Below are positions 7,306 to 14,576 of a stretch of 64,000 nt of DNA, one piece after another. The position numbers and the translations under genes are program-made. The stretch is taken from the NCBI RefSeq assembly GCF_030813595.1, contig NZ_JAUSUH010000003.1, positions 372,001 to 436,000 of the forward strand, read 5' to 3'. The stretch is from Ancylobacter vacuolatus (GTDB lineage Bacteria > Pseudomonadota > Alphaproteobacteria > Rhizobiales > Xanthobacteraceae). The notes below the pieces were generated by a model, which was not told where the DNA came from, searched no databases, and saw only the letters and a list, made by a program, of their open reading frames with translations. The first letter of the stretch is position 1, and each line of letters begins with the position of its first letter.

Positions 7306-9890
7306 GTCTCCTTGGCGCCCCGCCGGCGCCCACCGGCCATCTTCGGCAGCGGCACGGCGGCGGCGCGGAAATCGTCCCAGGGGTCGGCGGCGAGATGGGC
7401 GAGCCGGGCGGGCGCATCGCTCAGGGTGAACTGCGCCGCGCCGGCCAGCTGGTCGAGTTCCTCCCACGCCACCGGCATGGAAACGCCCGCCCCGGCGCGG
7501 GCACGCGGGCAATAGGCCGCCACCGCCGTGGCGCCTCGCCCGTTGCGCAGATAATCAATGAAGATGCGTCCCTTGCGTCGCGCCTTGGTGGCCACCGCGA
7601 TGAAGCGCGCCGGGTCATCGGCGGCCAGCGAATCCGCCAGCGCCTTGCTGAAGGCCTTCGCCGCCTCCCAGCTCGCCTGCGGCTTCAGCGGCGCCACCAC
7701 ATGCAGCCCCTTGCCGCCTGACGTCTTGACGAACGCCGCCAGCCCCTGCGCCTCCAACCGGGCGCGGATCTCGCGCGCGCCGGCGACCACCCCCTCCCAG
7801 CCGACGCCCTCGCCGGGGTCGAGGTCGAAGATCAGCATGTCCGGACGCTCGATATCGGCCAGCGGCGCGCCCCAGGGGTGGATTTCCAGCGCGCCGGACT
7901 GCACCAGCGCGATCAGCCCATCGAGGTCCTCGATGAAAAGAAGTTCCTCGCCATCCTTGTCGGCGCGGACCTTGATCGCCTTGTTCATGCCGCGCCAGGA
8001 ATGCTTCTGGAAAAAGCACTGGCTGGCGATGCCGTCCGGGCAGCGCAGCAATGCCAGCGGCCGCGCAACGACGAAGGGGAGGATGTGGCGCCAGACCTCG
8101 GCGTAGTAGTCGGCGAGGCCCTGCTTGGTGATGCCCTCTTCCGGCCAGTAGACGCGGTCGGGATGGGTGAGCTTGACCTTTGACCGGGCCGCCGAGCGGG
8201 CCGCACTGCCTTCGGGAGCCATGCTTTCCCCCTCCACCGGCTTCTCGCGCACGATCTCGCGCGCCGGCTTGTCCTCGCGCAAACCGCGAAAGGCAGCGTG
8301 GCGCAGATGCTGGTCGCCGGTCCAGCCGCGAAATTCCACTTCCGCCACCAGCTCGGGCGCGACGAAGGTGACGCCGCGCCGCTCCTGCGCCGTCAGCGTG
8401 CTGGCAAAGGGGCTGCGCGCACGATTGATGCCGGAGAGCCGGGCGTGGAGATCGCGCGCCACACTCTGGGAAAAGCCGGTGCCGACCCGGCCGACAGCCA
8501 CCAGCTTGCCCTCGTCATAAACGCCGAGCACCAGCGAGCCGATCGCCTTCTTCTGCGAGGTAGAGGGTGTGAAGCCGCCGATGACGAATTCCTGCCGGAA
8601 AGCGCATTTCGACTTCACCCAGTCCTTGCCCCGCCCCGAGCGATAGGGCGCGTCTCCACGCTTCGACACCAGCCCCTCAAGGCTGAGCCGGCAAGCATGG
8701 CGCAGCATGTCGCCGCCATCTTCGTTCAGATGCTCGCTGTAGCGCAGCCCGTCCTGCGCCTCGCGGAGCAGCTGCTCCAGCGCCTGCTTGCGCTCGGTGA
8801 GCGGAAGGGGGCGCAGGTCCCGCCCGTCAAGGTGGAGCAGGTCGAAGGCGTAGTAGACGAAGCGGTCGTGCCGCCCTTCGCTGAGATCTTGCTGCAGAAG
8901 GCTGAAATTCGACACGCCCGCGCCGGTCTCCACCACCAGCTCGCCATCGATCAGCGCGTCCCGCGCCGGCAGCGCTTCCAGCGCGGCCACCAGCGCCGTG
9001 CCGAAGCGGGAGGTCCAGTCGAGCCCGGAGCGGGTGAGCAGCTTCACCCGGCGCTTGCCCTTCGCGGTGGCGTCGATCCGCGCCTGCAGCCGGTAGCCAT
9101 CGTATTTGATCTCGTGAATCCACGTCTTTCCGCTCGGCGCCTTGGCCACCAACGTCGCCAGCTGCGGCTCGACGAAAGCGGGCAGCGGCGCCGCGCCGGC
9201 CGGCGGGGCGGAGACATTCGGCTCGGGCACGGCCTTGGGCTTGGGCTTGGACGCGATGCGGGCGCGGGAGGGTTTTTGCGGCTTTGCCTTCGGCTCGGCA
9301 GCGCCGGGCGGATCGGCCGGCGCCTCACCCTTGGCGATGGCGTCGAGGGAGCGGCCGGTCTTCACCGAATCCGGCTGCTCTTCCAAAATGTCGGGCGCCC
9401 CTTCCGGCCGGGCGTCGTCGTCCTCGGCCTTGATCAGCAGCCAGTTATCTGCCTTCTCGCCCTTGCGCGGTGCCATGCGCACCAGATGCCAGCGCCCGTG
9501 CAGCTTCTCGCCATGCAGCGCGAATTCCAGGTGGCCCTTCTTGTAGCCCCTGGCCGCATCGCCGACCGGCTCCCAGCTCCCGGTATCCCACAGCAGGACG
9601 GTGCCGCCGCCATATTCGCCCTTGGGAATGGTGCCCTCGAAGCTGCCATAGTCGAGCGGGTGGTCCTCCACATGCACGGCAAGGCGCTTCTCGCCCGGCA
9701 CCAGGCTCGGCCCGCGCGTGACCGCCCAGCTCTTCAGCACGCCATCCATTTCCAGTCGCAAATCGTAATGCAGCCGCCGCGCGGCGTGTTTCTGGATCAG
9801 ATAGGCGTGCCCTTCCCCCGCGCCCTCGGCGCCCTGAGGCTCCTGCGTGCGGGTGAAGTCACGCTTGCGGCGGTAAGTGTCGAGCGCCAT
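7302..9890 (-). CDS. ligD: ATP-dependent DNA ligase LigD (multidomain NHEJ enzyme)
   Basis: All three LigD activities are present in 862 residues, in the order phosphoesterase-ligase-polymerase. Residues 25-160 form the 3'-phosphoesterase domain (HYDLRLEMDG with His41 and Asp43, and HVEDHPLDYGSFEG). A basic Pro/Lys-rich linker runs from 170 to 235. Residues about 240-540 are the ligase, with Lys262 in the KYDGYR motif as the AMP-accepting residue. From about 570 comes the primase-polymerase domain (THPDRVYWPEEGITK, then FDLDPGEGV with the catalytic Asp pair). It repairs DNA double-strand breaks with Ku. It starts 6 bases after the second ku gene and is coupled to mgtC downstream, so it is transcribed from the EcfG promoter before that ku. 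Confidence 0.97.
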   Translation of the reverse strand: MALDTYRRKRDFTRTQEPQGAEGAGEGHAYLIQKHAARRLHYDLRLEMDGVLKSWAVTRGPSLVPGEKRLAVHVEDHPLDYGSFEGTIPKGEYGGGTVLLWDTGSWEPVGDAARGYKKGHLEFALHGEKLHGRWHLVRMAPRKGEKADNWLLIKAEDDDARPEGAPDILEEQPDSVKTGRSLDAIAKGEAPADPPGAAEPKAKPQKPSRARIASKPKPKAVPEPNVSAPPAGAAPLPAFVEPQLATLVAKAPSGKTWIHEIKYDGYRLQARIDATAKGKRRVKLLTRSGLDWTSRFGTALVAALEALPARDALIDGELVVETGAGVSNFSLLQQDLSEGRHDRFVYYAFDLLHLDGRDLRPLPLTERKQALEQLLREAQDGLRYSEHLNEDGGDMLRHACRLSLEGLVSKRGDAPYRSGRGKDWVKSKCAFRQEFVIGGFTPSTSQKKAIGSLVLGVYDEGKLVAVGRVGTGFSQSVARDLHARLSGINRARSPFASTLTAQERRGVTFVAPELVAEVEFRGWTGDQHLRHAAFRGLREDKPAREIVREKPVEGESMAPEGSAARSAARSKVKLTHPDRVYWPEEGITKQGLADYYAEVWRHILPFVVARPLALLRCPDGIASQCFFQKHSWRGMNKAIKVRADKDGEELLFIEDLDGLIALVQSGALEIHPWGAPLADIERPDMLIFDLDPGEGVGWEGVVAGAREIRARLEAQGLAAFVKTSGGKGLHVVAPLKPQASWEAAKAFSKALADSLAADDPARFIAVATKARRKGRIFIDYLRNGRGATAVAAYCPRARAGAGVSMPVAWEELDQLAGAAQFTLSDAPARLAHLAADPWDDFRAAAVPLPKMAGGRRRGAKET

Positions 9891-9896
9891 CGCCGC

Positions 9897-10778
9897 CTAG
9901 CCCGCCTTTCGCGTGGAAGCGGGGGAGCTCCGGCGCGCGGGGACCTTTTTCGCGGCAGCCTTCTTGGCCGTCGACTTTTTCGCGGGCGCCTTCTTGTCGG
10001 CCCCGCCCGCCAGACCCGCACTCTCGCGCAGCGCGTCCAGCAGACTGACCACCTTGGCGGTGCTCTGCTTCGGCGGCGCGATCTTGCGACCTTCCATCTT
10101 GGCCCGCACCAATTCGGCGAGAGCATCGTCATAGCGGTCGTCGAAGGTCTCGGGCTGGAAGCGACCGGCCTTGGTCTCGATAATGTGGCGGGCGAGATCG
10201 AGCATTTCCGGCTCCATCTTCACCTCGGCAATGTCCTCGAAGGCCTCCTGCGCCGAGCGCACTTCGTAGTCATAGTTCAGCGTGGTGGCGATCAGGCCGT
10301 CATCATAGGCGCGGATCAGCAGGCTGCGCGGGCGGCGAAACAGCACCGCGCTCGCCACTGCCGCCACCTTCTTCTTCCGCAAGCCCTCGCGGATGACGGC
10401 GAAGCTCGCCTGCGAGGCCTCGTCCGCCGGGCGCAGATAATAGGGGCGATCGAAATAGAGATCGTCGACCTCACCGCAGGGGAGAAAGCTCTCGATGGTC
10501 AGCGCCTTGTCGCCCTTGGGCGTCACCTCGGCGATCTCTTCCGGCTCCAGCACGATGAAGTCGCCGGAATCGACCTCATAGCCCTTCACCTGCTCCTCGC
10601 GCTCGACCACCTTGCCGGTTTCGGCATCGACGAAGCGCCGTTGCAGGCGGTGGCCGGTCTTGCGGTTCACCATGTGAAGGCTGACGCGGTCGCTGGTGCT
10701 AACGGCGGTGTAGAGACCGACGGAACAGACCAGCTGGCCCAGCCTTAGAAATCCCTTCCATGTCGCGCGCGCGGCCAT
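9897..10778 (-). CDS. ku: Ku protein (non-homologous end joining), second copy
   Basis: A 293-residue Ku with the same core as the first copy (TWKGFLRLGQLVCSVGLYTA, RVSLHMVNRKTGHRL, DSGDFIVLEPEEIAEV). It also has a long Lys/Ala-rich basic tail over about the last 40 residues (KKAPAKKSTAKKAAAKK), a tail type linked to DNA binding and threading in some bacterial Ku proteins. It is the first gene of the ku-ligD-mgtC unit and has a perfect EcfG promoter about 45 nt upstream. Having one short-tailed and one long-tailed Ku near one ligD suggests homodimers or heterodimers with different end-processing properties. Confidence 0.95.
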   Translation of the reverse strand: MAARATWKGFLRLGQLVCSVGLYTAVSTSDRVSLHMVNRKTGHRLQRRFVDAETGKVVEREEQVKGYEVDSGDFIVLEPEEIAEVTPKGDKALTIESFLPCGEVDDLYFDRPYYLRPADEASQASFAVIREGLRKKKVAAVASAVLFRRPRSLLIRAYDDGLIATTLNYDYEVRSAQEAFEDIAEVKMEPEMLDLARHIIETKAGRFQPETFDDRYDDALAELVRAKMEGRKIAPPKQSTAKVVSLLDALRESAGLAGGADKKAPAKKSTAKKAAAKKVPARRSSPASTRKAG

Positions 10779-10825
10779 GCCTGCCTCTGTGCTTGCCCCG
10801 AGGGGTGCCGGGATGCCTCGTGCTT

Positions 10826-10850
10826 AACGCGCGGGCCGGTGGCGCGTTCC
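10826..10850 (-). promoter_or_regulatory. EcfG (general stress sigma factor) promoter
   Basis: On the minus strand: GGAAC (10850-10846), 16 bases, CGTT (10829-10826). A perfect consensus match placed for a leader of about 41 nt to the start of the ku-ligD-mgtC operon at 10778. Confidence 0.8.
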
Positions 10851-10921
10851 CCCGCCAGCGGCAGCCGCGGCAGCAGAACGGGCGCCGAAGCGCCCGCCTG
10901 TCGTCTTTGTGGAACAGGGGT

Positions 10922-11485
10922 TCATGCCACCTTGCGGCGCTCGTGCCGGCCCTCGCCAATTTCCTCAATGATCTTGCCGACAAAGGCCTTGAGGTCGGCC
11001 GGGGAACGGCTGGTGATGATGCCCTTGTCCACCGCCACCTCGCGGTCGACCCAGTTGCCGCCGGCATTTTTCACGTCGGTGCGGATGGAGGCGTAAGAGG
11101 TTACGGTGCGCCCGCGCACGGCATCGGCTTCCACCAGCAGCCACGGCCCGTGGCAAATGGCGGCCACCACCTTGCCGCTGTCGAGGAAGGCGCGGACGAT
11201 CGCCATCGCCTCCTTGTTGACGCGCAGAACGTCCGGGTTGATCTGGCCGCCGGGAATGACCAGCGCGTCGTAGTCTTCCGGCTTCACGGCGCCGAGCGTG
11301 GTGTCGGAATCGACGCTCTCGCCCCAGTCCTCGCCCTTCCAGCCGCGAATGGCCTTGCCGTCGGGGCTCGCCACGTCGACACGGGCGCCGGCGGCGCGAA
11401 GCGCGTCACGCGGCACCATCAGCTCTGATTGTTCGAAGCCATTGGCGGAAATGATGAGAATGCGTGAATCGGCGATCTTCGCCAT
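10922..11485 (-). CDS. DJ-1/PfpI family protein (type 1 glutamine amidotransferase-like)
   Basis: A 187-residue protein of the DJ-1/PfpI superfamily. The nucleophile elbow is VVAAICHGPWLLVEAD (Cys near residue 108, followed by His). An early Glu lies in GFEQSELMVPRDAL, and the ALVIPGG motif precedes the elbow. Members of the PfpI/YhbO type act in stress protection, as a protease, chaperone or glyoxal-damage repair enzyme; which one cannot be told here. The ATG at 11485 follows AAGGAGATATCCC, and a perfect EcfG promoter lies 56 bases upstream, in line with a general stress role. Confidence 0.9.
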   Translation of the reverse strand: MAKIADSRILIISANGFEQSELMVPRDALRAAGARVDVASPDGKAIRGWKGEDWGESVDSDTTLGAVKPEDYDALVIPGGQINPDVLRVNKEAMAIVRAFLDSGKVVAAICHGPWLLVEADAVRGRTVTSYASIRTDVKNAGGNWVDREVAVDKGIITSRSPADLKAFVGKIIEEIGEGRHERRKVA

Positions 11486-11540
11486 GGGATATCTCCTTGA
11501 TTGTTATCGAGCCCCCATGCCCGTCATCTCCCTGTAGGCG

Positions 11541-11565
11541 AACGTCCGCGCCCGGCCCAGGTTCC
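11541..11565 (-). promoter_or_regulatory. EcfG (general stress sigma factor) promoter
   Basis: On the minus strand: GGAAC (11565-11561), 16 bases, CGTT (11544-11541). A perfect consensus match with a leader of about 49 nt to the DJ-1/PfpI gene. Confidence 0.8.
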
Positions 11566-11597
11566 CGCAAAAGGACCCCGCCGGGCGGGCCGCCCGC

Positions 11598-13001
11598 TCA
11601 CATGGCCTGGTTCGGCGCGGGCGCTGCCGCCGCGTCGGGGGCAGGCGCCGCCCCCGCGGCCGGTGTCACCCGCCACACGGCATTGCCCACATCGTCAGCG
11701 ACCAGTAGGCCGCCGCGCGTGTCGACGAGAACGCCGACGGGACGGCCCTGTGCATTGCCGTCGCCGTCGAGGAAGCCGGTCAGGATCTCCTGCGGCGCGC
11801 CGGAAGGCCGGCCGTCGGCGAAGGGCACGAAGATCACCCGGTAGCCGACCGGCTCGCTGCGGTTCCACGAACCGTGCTGGCCGATAAAGGCTCCTGAGGA
11901 ATAGCGATCCGCCAGCGCCGGGCCATTGGCGAAGGTGAAGCCGAGCGAAGCGGTGTGTGCGCCCAGCGCGTAATCCGGCTTGATCGCCTTGGCGACAAGG
12001 TCGGGCCGCGCCGGCTCGATCCGCTCGTCGACGTGCTGGCCGTAATAGGAATAGGGCCAGCCATAGAAGCCCCCTTCCCGCACCGAGGTCATGTAGTCCG
12101 GCACCAGATCATCGCCGATCTCGTCGCGCTCATTCACGGCCACCCACAATTCGCCATTCGCCGGATTCCAGTCGATGCCGACCGGGTTGCGCAGGCCGGA
12201 GGCGAAGACACGCGAGGTACCGGTGGCGACATCCACCTCCAGCACGGCGGCGCGGTTCTCCTCCTCCGCCATGCCGTTCTCGCCGACATTGGAATTGGAG
12301 CCGACGCCGACATAAAGCTTGGAGCCGTCCGGGCTCGCCAGCAGGCTCTTGGTCCAGTGGTGATTGCGCCCGGCCGGCAGGTCGGCGAGCTTCTCGGCCG
12401 GCGCGGTGATCTCGGTCACGCCTTCCTGATAGGGAAAGCTGACGATGGCGTCGGCATTGGCGACATAAAACCGCTCCCCGACCAGCGCCATGCCGAAGGG
12501 TGAGGTTAGGTTGGCGAGAAACACCGTCTTCACTTCCGCCGTGCCGTCGCCATCGGCGTCGCGCAGCAACGAGATGCGGTCGGCGCTCGGCGTCTGCGAG
12601 CCGGCCTTCTTCATGAACAAGCCCTGCACCCAGCCGCGCAAGCCGCCGGACTTGTCCTCGGGCTTGGGCGGCGCGTCCGATTCCGCCACCAGCACGTCGC
12701 CATTGGGCAGTTCATAAAGCCAGCGCGGATGGGCGAGCCCGGTGGCGAAGGCGGCCACCTGCATCCCCGCCGTCGGGGTCGGGCGCGCGCCCTCCTGCCA
12801 GCCGATGGCCTCCGCCACCTTGATGGTCGGGAGCGTGGAGCTGTGCGGCTCGGGGAGCTGCGGGTCGGGACCGTAGCCGGCGCTTTCCGGCAATGTCGGG
12901 GGCGCCCGGTCGCACGCGGCAACGCCGAGGGCGAGCACCAGCAGACAGGGCGCGGCCAGTGCGCGGCGGGCGAAGGGGCGGCGGGCGGCATGGGATGGCA
13001 T
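11598..13001 (-). CDS. Lipoprotein PQQ-type glucose/sorbosone dehydrogenase-like protein
   Basis: A 467-residue exported protein. After a basic start there is a hydrophobic segment ending in the lipobox LGVAAC (Cys near residue 27), so it should be a lipoprotein facing the periplasm. The mature part is a six-bladed beta-propeller of the glucose/sorbosone dehydrogenase family: [87 protein letters not shown], and [18 protein letters not shown]. It would oxidise an aldose or aldehyde with pyrroloquinoline quinone. The ATG at 13001 is chosen because it starts a proper signal peptide and has AGAGGAAGAG upstream; the frame is open to 13082. A near-perfect EcfG promoter lies upstream. Confidence 0.88.
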   Translation of the reverse strand: MPSHAARRPFARRALAAPCLLVLALGVAACDRAPPTLPESAGYGPDPQLPEPHSSTLPTIKVAEAIGWQEGARPTPTAGMQVAAFATGLAHPRWLYELPNGDVLVAESDAPPKPEDKSGGLRGWVQGLFMKKAGSQTPSADRISLLRDADGDGTAEVKTVFLANLTSPFGMALVGERFYVANADAIVSFPYQEGVTEITAPAEKLADLPAGRNHHWTKSLLASPDGSKLYVGVGSNSNVGENGMAEEENRAAVLEVDVATGTSRVFASGLRNPVGIDWNPANGELWVAVNERDEIGDDLVPDYMTSVREGGFYGWPYSYYGQHVDERIEPARPDLVAKAIKPDYALGAHTASLGFTFANGPALADRYSSGAFIGQHGSWNRSEPVGYRVIFVPFADGRPSGAPQEILTGFLDGDGNAQGRPVGVLVDTRGGLLVADDVGNAVWRVTPAAGAAPAPDAAAAPAPNQAM

Positions 13002-13080
13002 GGCTCTTCCTCTCGAAGACGGCGCAGCGCCTCGCCTTCGAGAGGCGATGCCGCGGCCGGGACGTTGTGATCGGGGAGGC

Positions 13081-13106
13081 AACGCCCGACACGGCGGGAT
13101 GGTTCG
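13081..13106 (-). promoter_or_regulatory. EcfG-type promoter, one mismatch
   Basis: On the minus strand: CGAAC (13106-13102), 17 bases, CGTT (13084-13081). Eight of nine consensus positions match. It would drive the lipoprotein dehydrogenase gene with a leader of about 73 nt, and lies about 40 bases from the divergent EcfG promoter of the SDR gene. Confidence 0.6.
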
Positions 13107-13147
13107 GCCGGTGGCTGCGGGCGCCTTGTGGCCGGGCCACCGGGCGC

Positions 13148-13172
13148 GGAACCAACCTGCCGGCCAGCCGTT
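13148..13172 (+). promoter_or_regulatory. EcfG (general stress sigma factor) promoter
   Basis: GGAAC (13148-13152), 16 bases, CGTT (13169-13172): a perfect consensus match giving a leader of about 36 nt to the SDR gene start at 13216. Confidence 0.8.
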
Positions 13173-13215
13173 GGCCCCGCATCATCACTCTGCCGTCAGC
13201 CAAGGAGCCCCAACG

Positions 13216-14076
13216 ATGTCGACGCCTCATCCGCGCCCGCCTTTCGAGGAGCAGCAGCAGCCCATGCCGGGGCGGACGGAGGCGATGTCGCCGCGTCCCG
13301 ACCATGGCGAGCAGAGCTACAAGGGCTCGGGCCGGCTGGAGGGACTGAAGGCGCTGATTACCGGCGGTGACAGCGGCATTGGCCGCGCCGTCGCCCTCGC
13401 TTATGCCCGCGAAGGCGCCGACGTGCTGATCTCCTATCTCGACGAGCACGAGGACGCCGAGGCGACGGCTGCGCTGGTGCGCGATGCCGGCCGGCAGGCG
13501 GTGCTGGCGCCCGGCGACATCCAGCACGCCGCGCATTGCCGCGCGCTGGTCGACAAGGCGGTGGAAACCTTCGGGCGGATCGACCTCCTCGTGAACAACG
13601 CCGCCCACCAGAAAACCTTCGACGACATCACCGAGATTTCCGACGAGGAATGGGACCTGACCTTCAAGGTCAACATCCACGCGATGTTCTACCTCACCAA
13701 GGCCGCCGTGCCGCACATGAAGCCCGGCAGCGCCATCATCAACACCGCCTCGATCAATTCCGACAAGCCGAACCCCACCTTGCTCGCCTATGCGACGACC
13801 AAGGGCGCCATCCAAAACTTCACCGCCGGGCTGGCGCAGCTGCTTGCCGAAAAGGGCATTCGCGCCAATGCAGTGGCACCGGGGCCGATCTGGACCCCGC
13901 TGATCCCCGCCACCATGCCGGCCGAGAAGGTGGCACATTTCGGCGAGCAGGTGCCAATGAAGCGGCCGGGCCAGCCGGCCGAGCTCGCCACCGCCTATGT
14001 GATGCTGGCCGACCCGCTGTCGAGCTACGTCTCCGGCGCCACCATCGCCGTGACCGGCGGCGCTCCGATGATTTGA
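13216..14076 (+). CDS. Short-chain dehydrogenase/reductase, YghA-like
   Basis: A 286-residue classical SDR with an N-terminal extension of about 40 residues before the Rossmann fold, as in the YghA/general stress SDR group. The cofactor loop is ITGGDSGIGRAVA, the active-site Tyr-Lys pair lies in LAYATTKGAIQNF, and NNAAHQKTF marks the NNAG position. It should reduce an aldehyde or ketone with NAD(P)H in the cytoplasm. The ATG at 13216 follows AAGGAG and a perfect EcfG promoter. The small gene at 14103 follows 26 bases later and may be co-transcribed. Confidence 0.93.
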   Translation: MSTPHPRPPFEEQQQPMPGRTEAMSPRPDHGEQSYKGSGRLEGLKALITGGDSGIGRAVALAYAREGADVLISYLDEHEDAEATAALVRDAGRQAVLAPGDIQHAAHCRALVDKAVETFGRIDLLVNNAAHQKTFDDITEISDEEWDLTFKVNIHAMFYLTKAAVPHMKPGSAIINTASINSDKPNPTLLAYATTKGAIQNFTAGLAQLLAEKGIRANAVAPGPIWTPLIPATMPAEKVAHFGEQVPMKRPGQPAELATAYVMLADPLSSYVSGATIAVTGGAPMI

Positions 14077-14102
14077 GACCGGCTACGAAAGAGGAGAAGA
14101 CT

Positions 14103-14369
14103 TTGCAAAATCAATCACCTACCGGCTCGGCCCATTACCGCCTGCGCGGCAGCGAGGGGCAGTGGCGGGTCGACAGCGACGGCGAGGTCGGGATGGCCTA
14201 TGCTAGCAAGGAAGCCGCCTTCGAGGCGGCCGTCGCCGCAGCCTCCAACGCCATCCGCGACGGCTACGACGTGACGATCACCGTGCCTGGCGCCGGTGGA
14301 ACGATGCTCGGCGTCGAGGACACCGGGCATGGCGGGGGAGAGCCGGCCGGAGCCGCAGACAAGGTCTGA
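14103..14369 (+). CDS. Small DUF2188-like protein with TTG start
   Basis: An 88-residue soluble protein. The start is a TTG at 14103 preceded by AGAGGAGA at good spacing; no ATG fits. The pattern 'YRLRG.EGQWRVD.DGEVGMAYASKEAAFEAAVAAAS..I..GYDVTITVPG' resembles the small DUF2188 fold (also at 26658-26912), where a W-x-V strand is followed by a helix rich in Ala. It follows the EcfG-driven SDR gene and probably shares its transcript. Function unknown. Confidence 0.6.
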   Translation: MQNQSPTGSAHYRLRGSEGQWRVDSDGEVGMAYASKEAAFEAAVAAASNAIRDGYDVTITVPGAGGTMLGVEDTGHGGGEPAGAADKV

Positions 14370-14435
14370 CCCTGCCGCCTGCCCGGACGGCGCAACCGCG
14401 TCGCGGGCGCGGGTCGGGGCGGAGACAAGGAGACC

Positions 14436-14576
14436 ATGATGGAAATGCTGTATGGGCTCGGCGCCTTGCTGCTTGTCGCGGCTTTGGCCTACGCCATGCA
14501 CCAGTCGAAACGACGCCGTCAGGCCAAGGGCATCGAGCTTCCCGAGGAGAAAGTCGACCGCAAGAGTCCCCTTTAG
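14436..14576 (+). CDS. Very small single-span membrane protein (46 aa)
   Basis: A 46-codon frame starting with tandem ATG codons at 14436 and 14439, preceded by ACAAGGAGA. Residues 4-20 form a hydrophobic helix (MLYGLGALLLVAALAYA) followed by a strongly basic and then acidic tail (QSKRRRQAKGIELPEEK). This looks like a real small inner-membrane protein with the tail in the cytoplasm. Its stop codon overlaps the stop of opgH on the other strand by three bases (14574-14576). It follows the stress-regulated SDR gene. Confidence 0.6.
   Translation: MMEMLYGLGALLLVAALAYAMHQSKRRRQAKGIELPEEKVDRKSPL

Noticed and set aside
8298-10748. An 816-codon open frame on the plus strand opposite ligD and ku
   Set aside because: It is antisense to well-supported ligD and ku genes and rich in Arg, His and Gln with no domain; long antisense frames are expected at this GC content.
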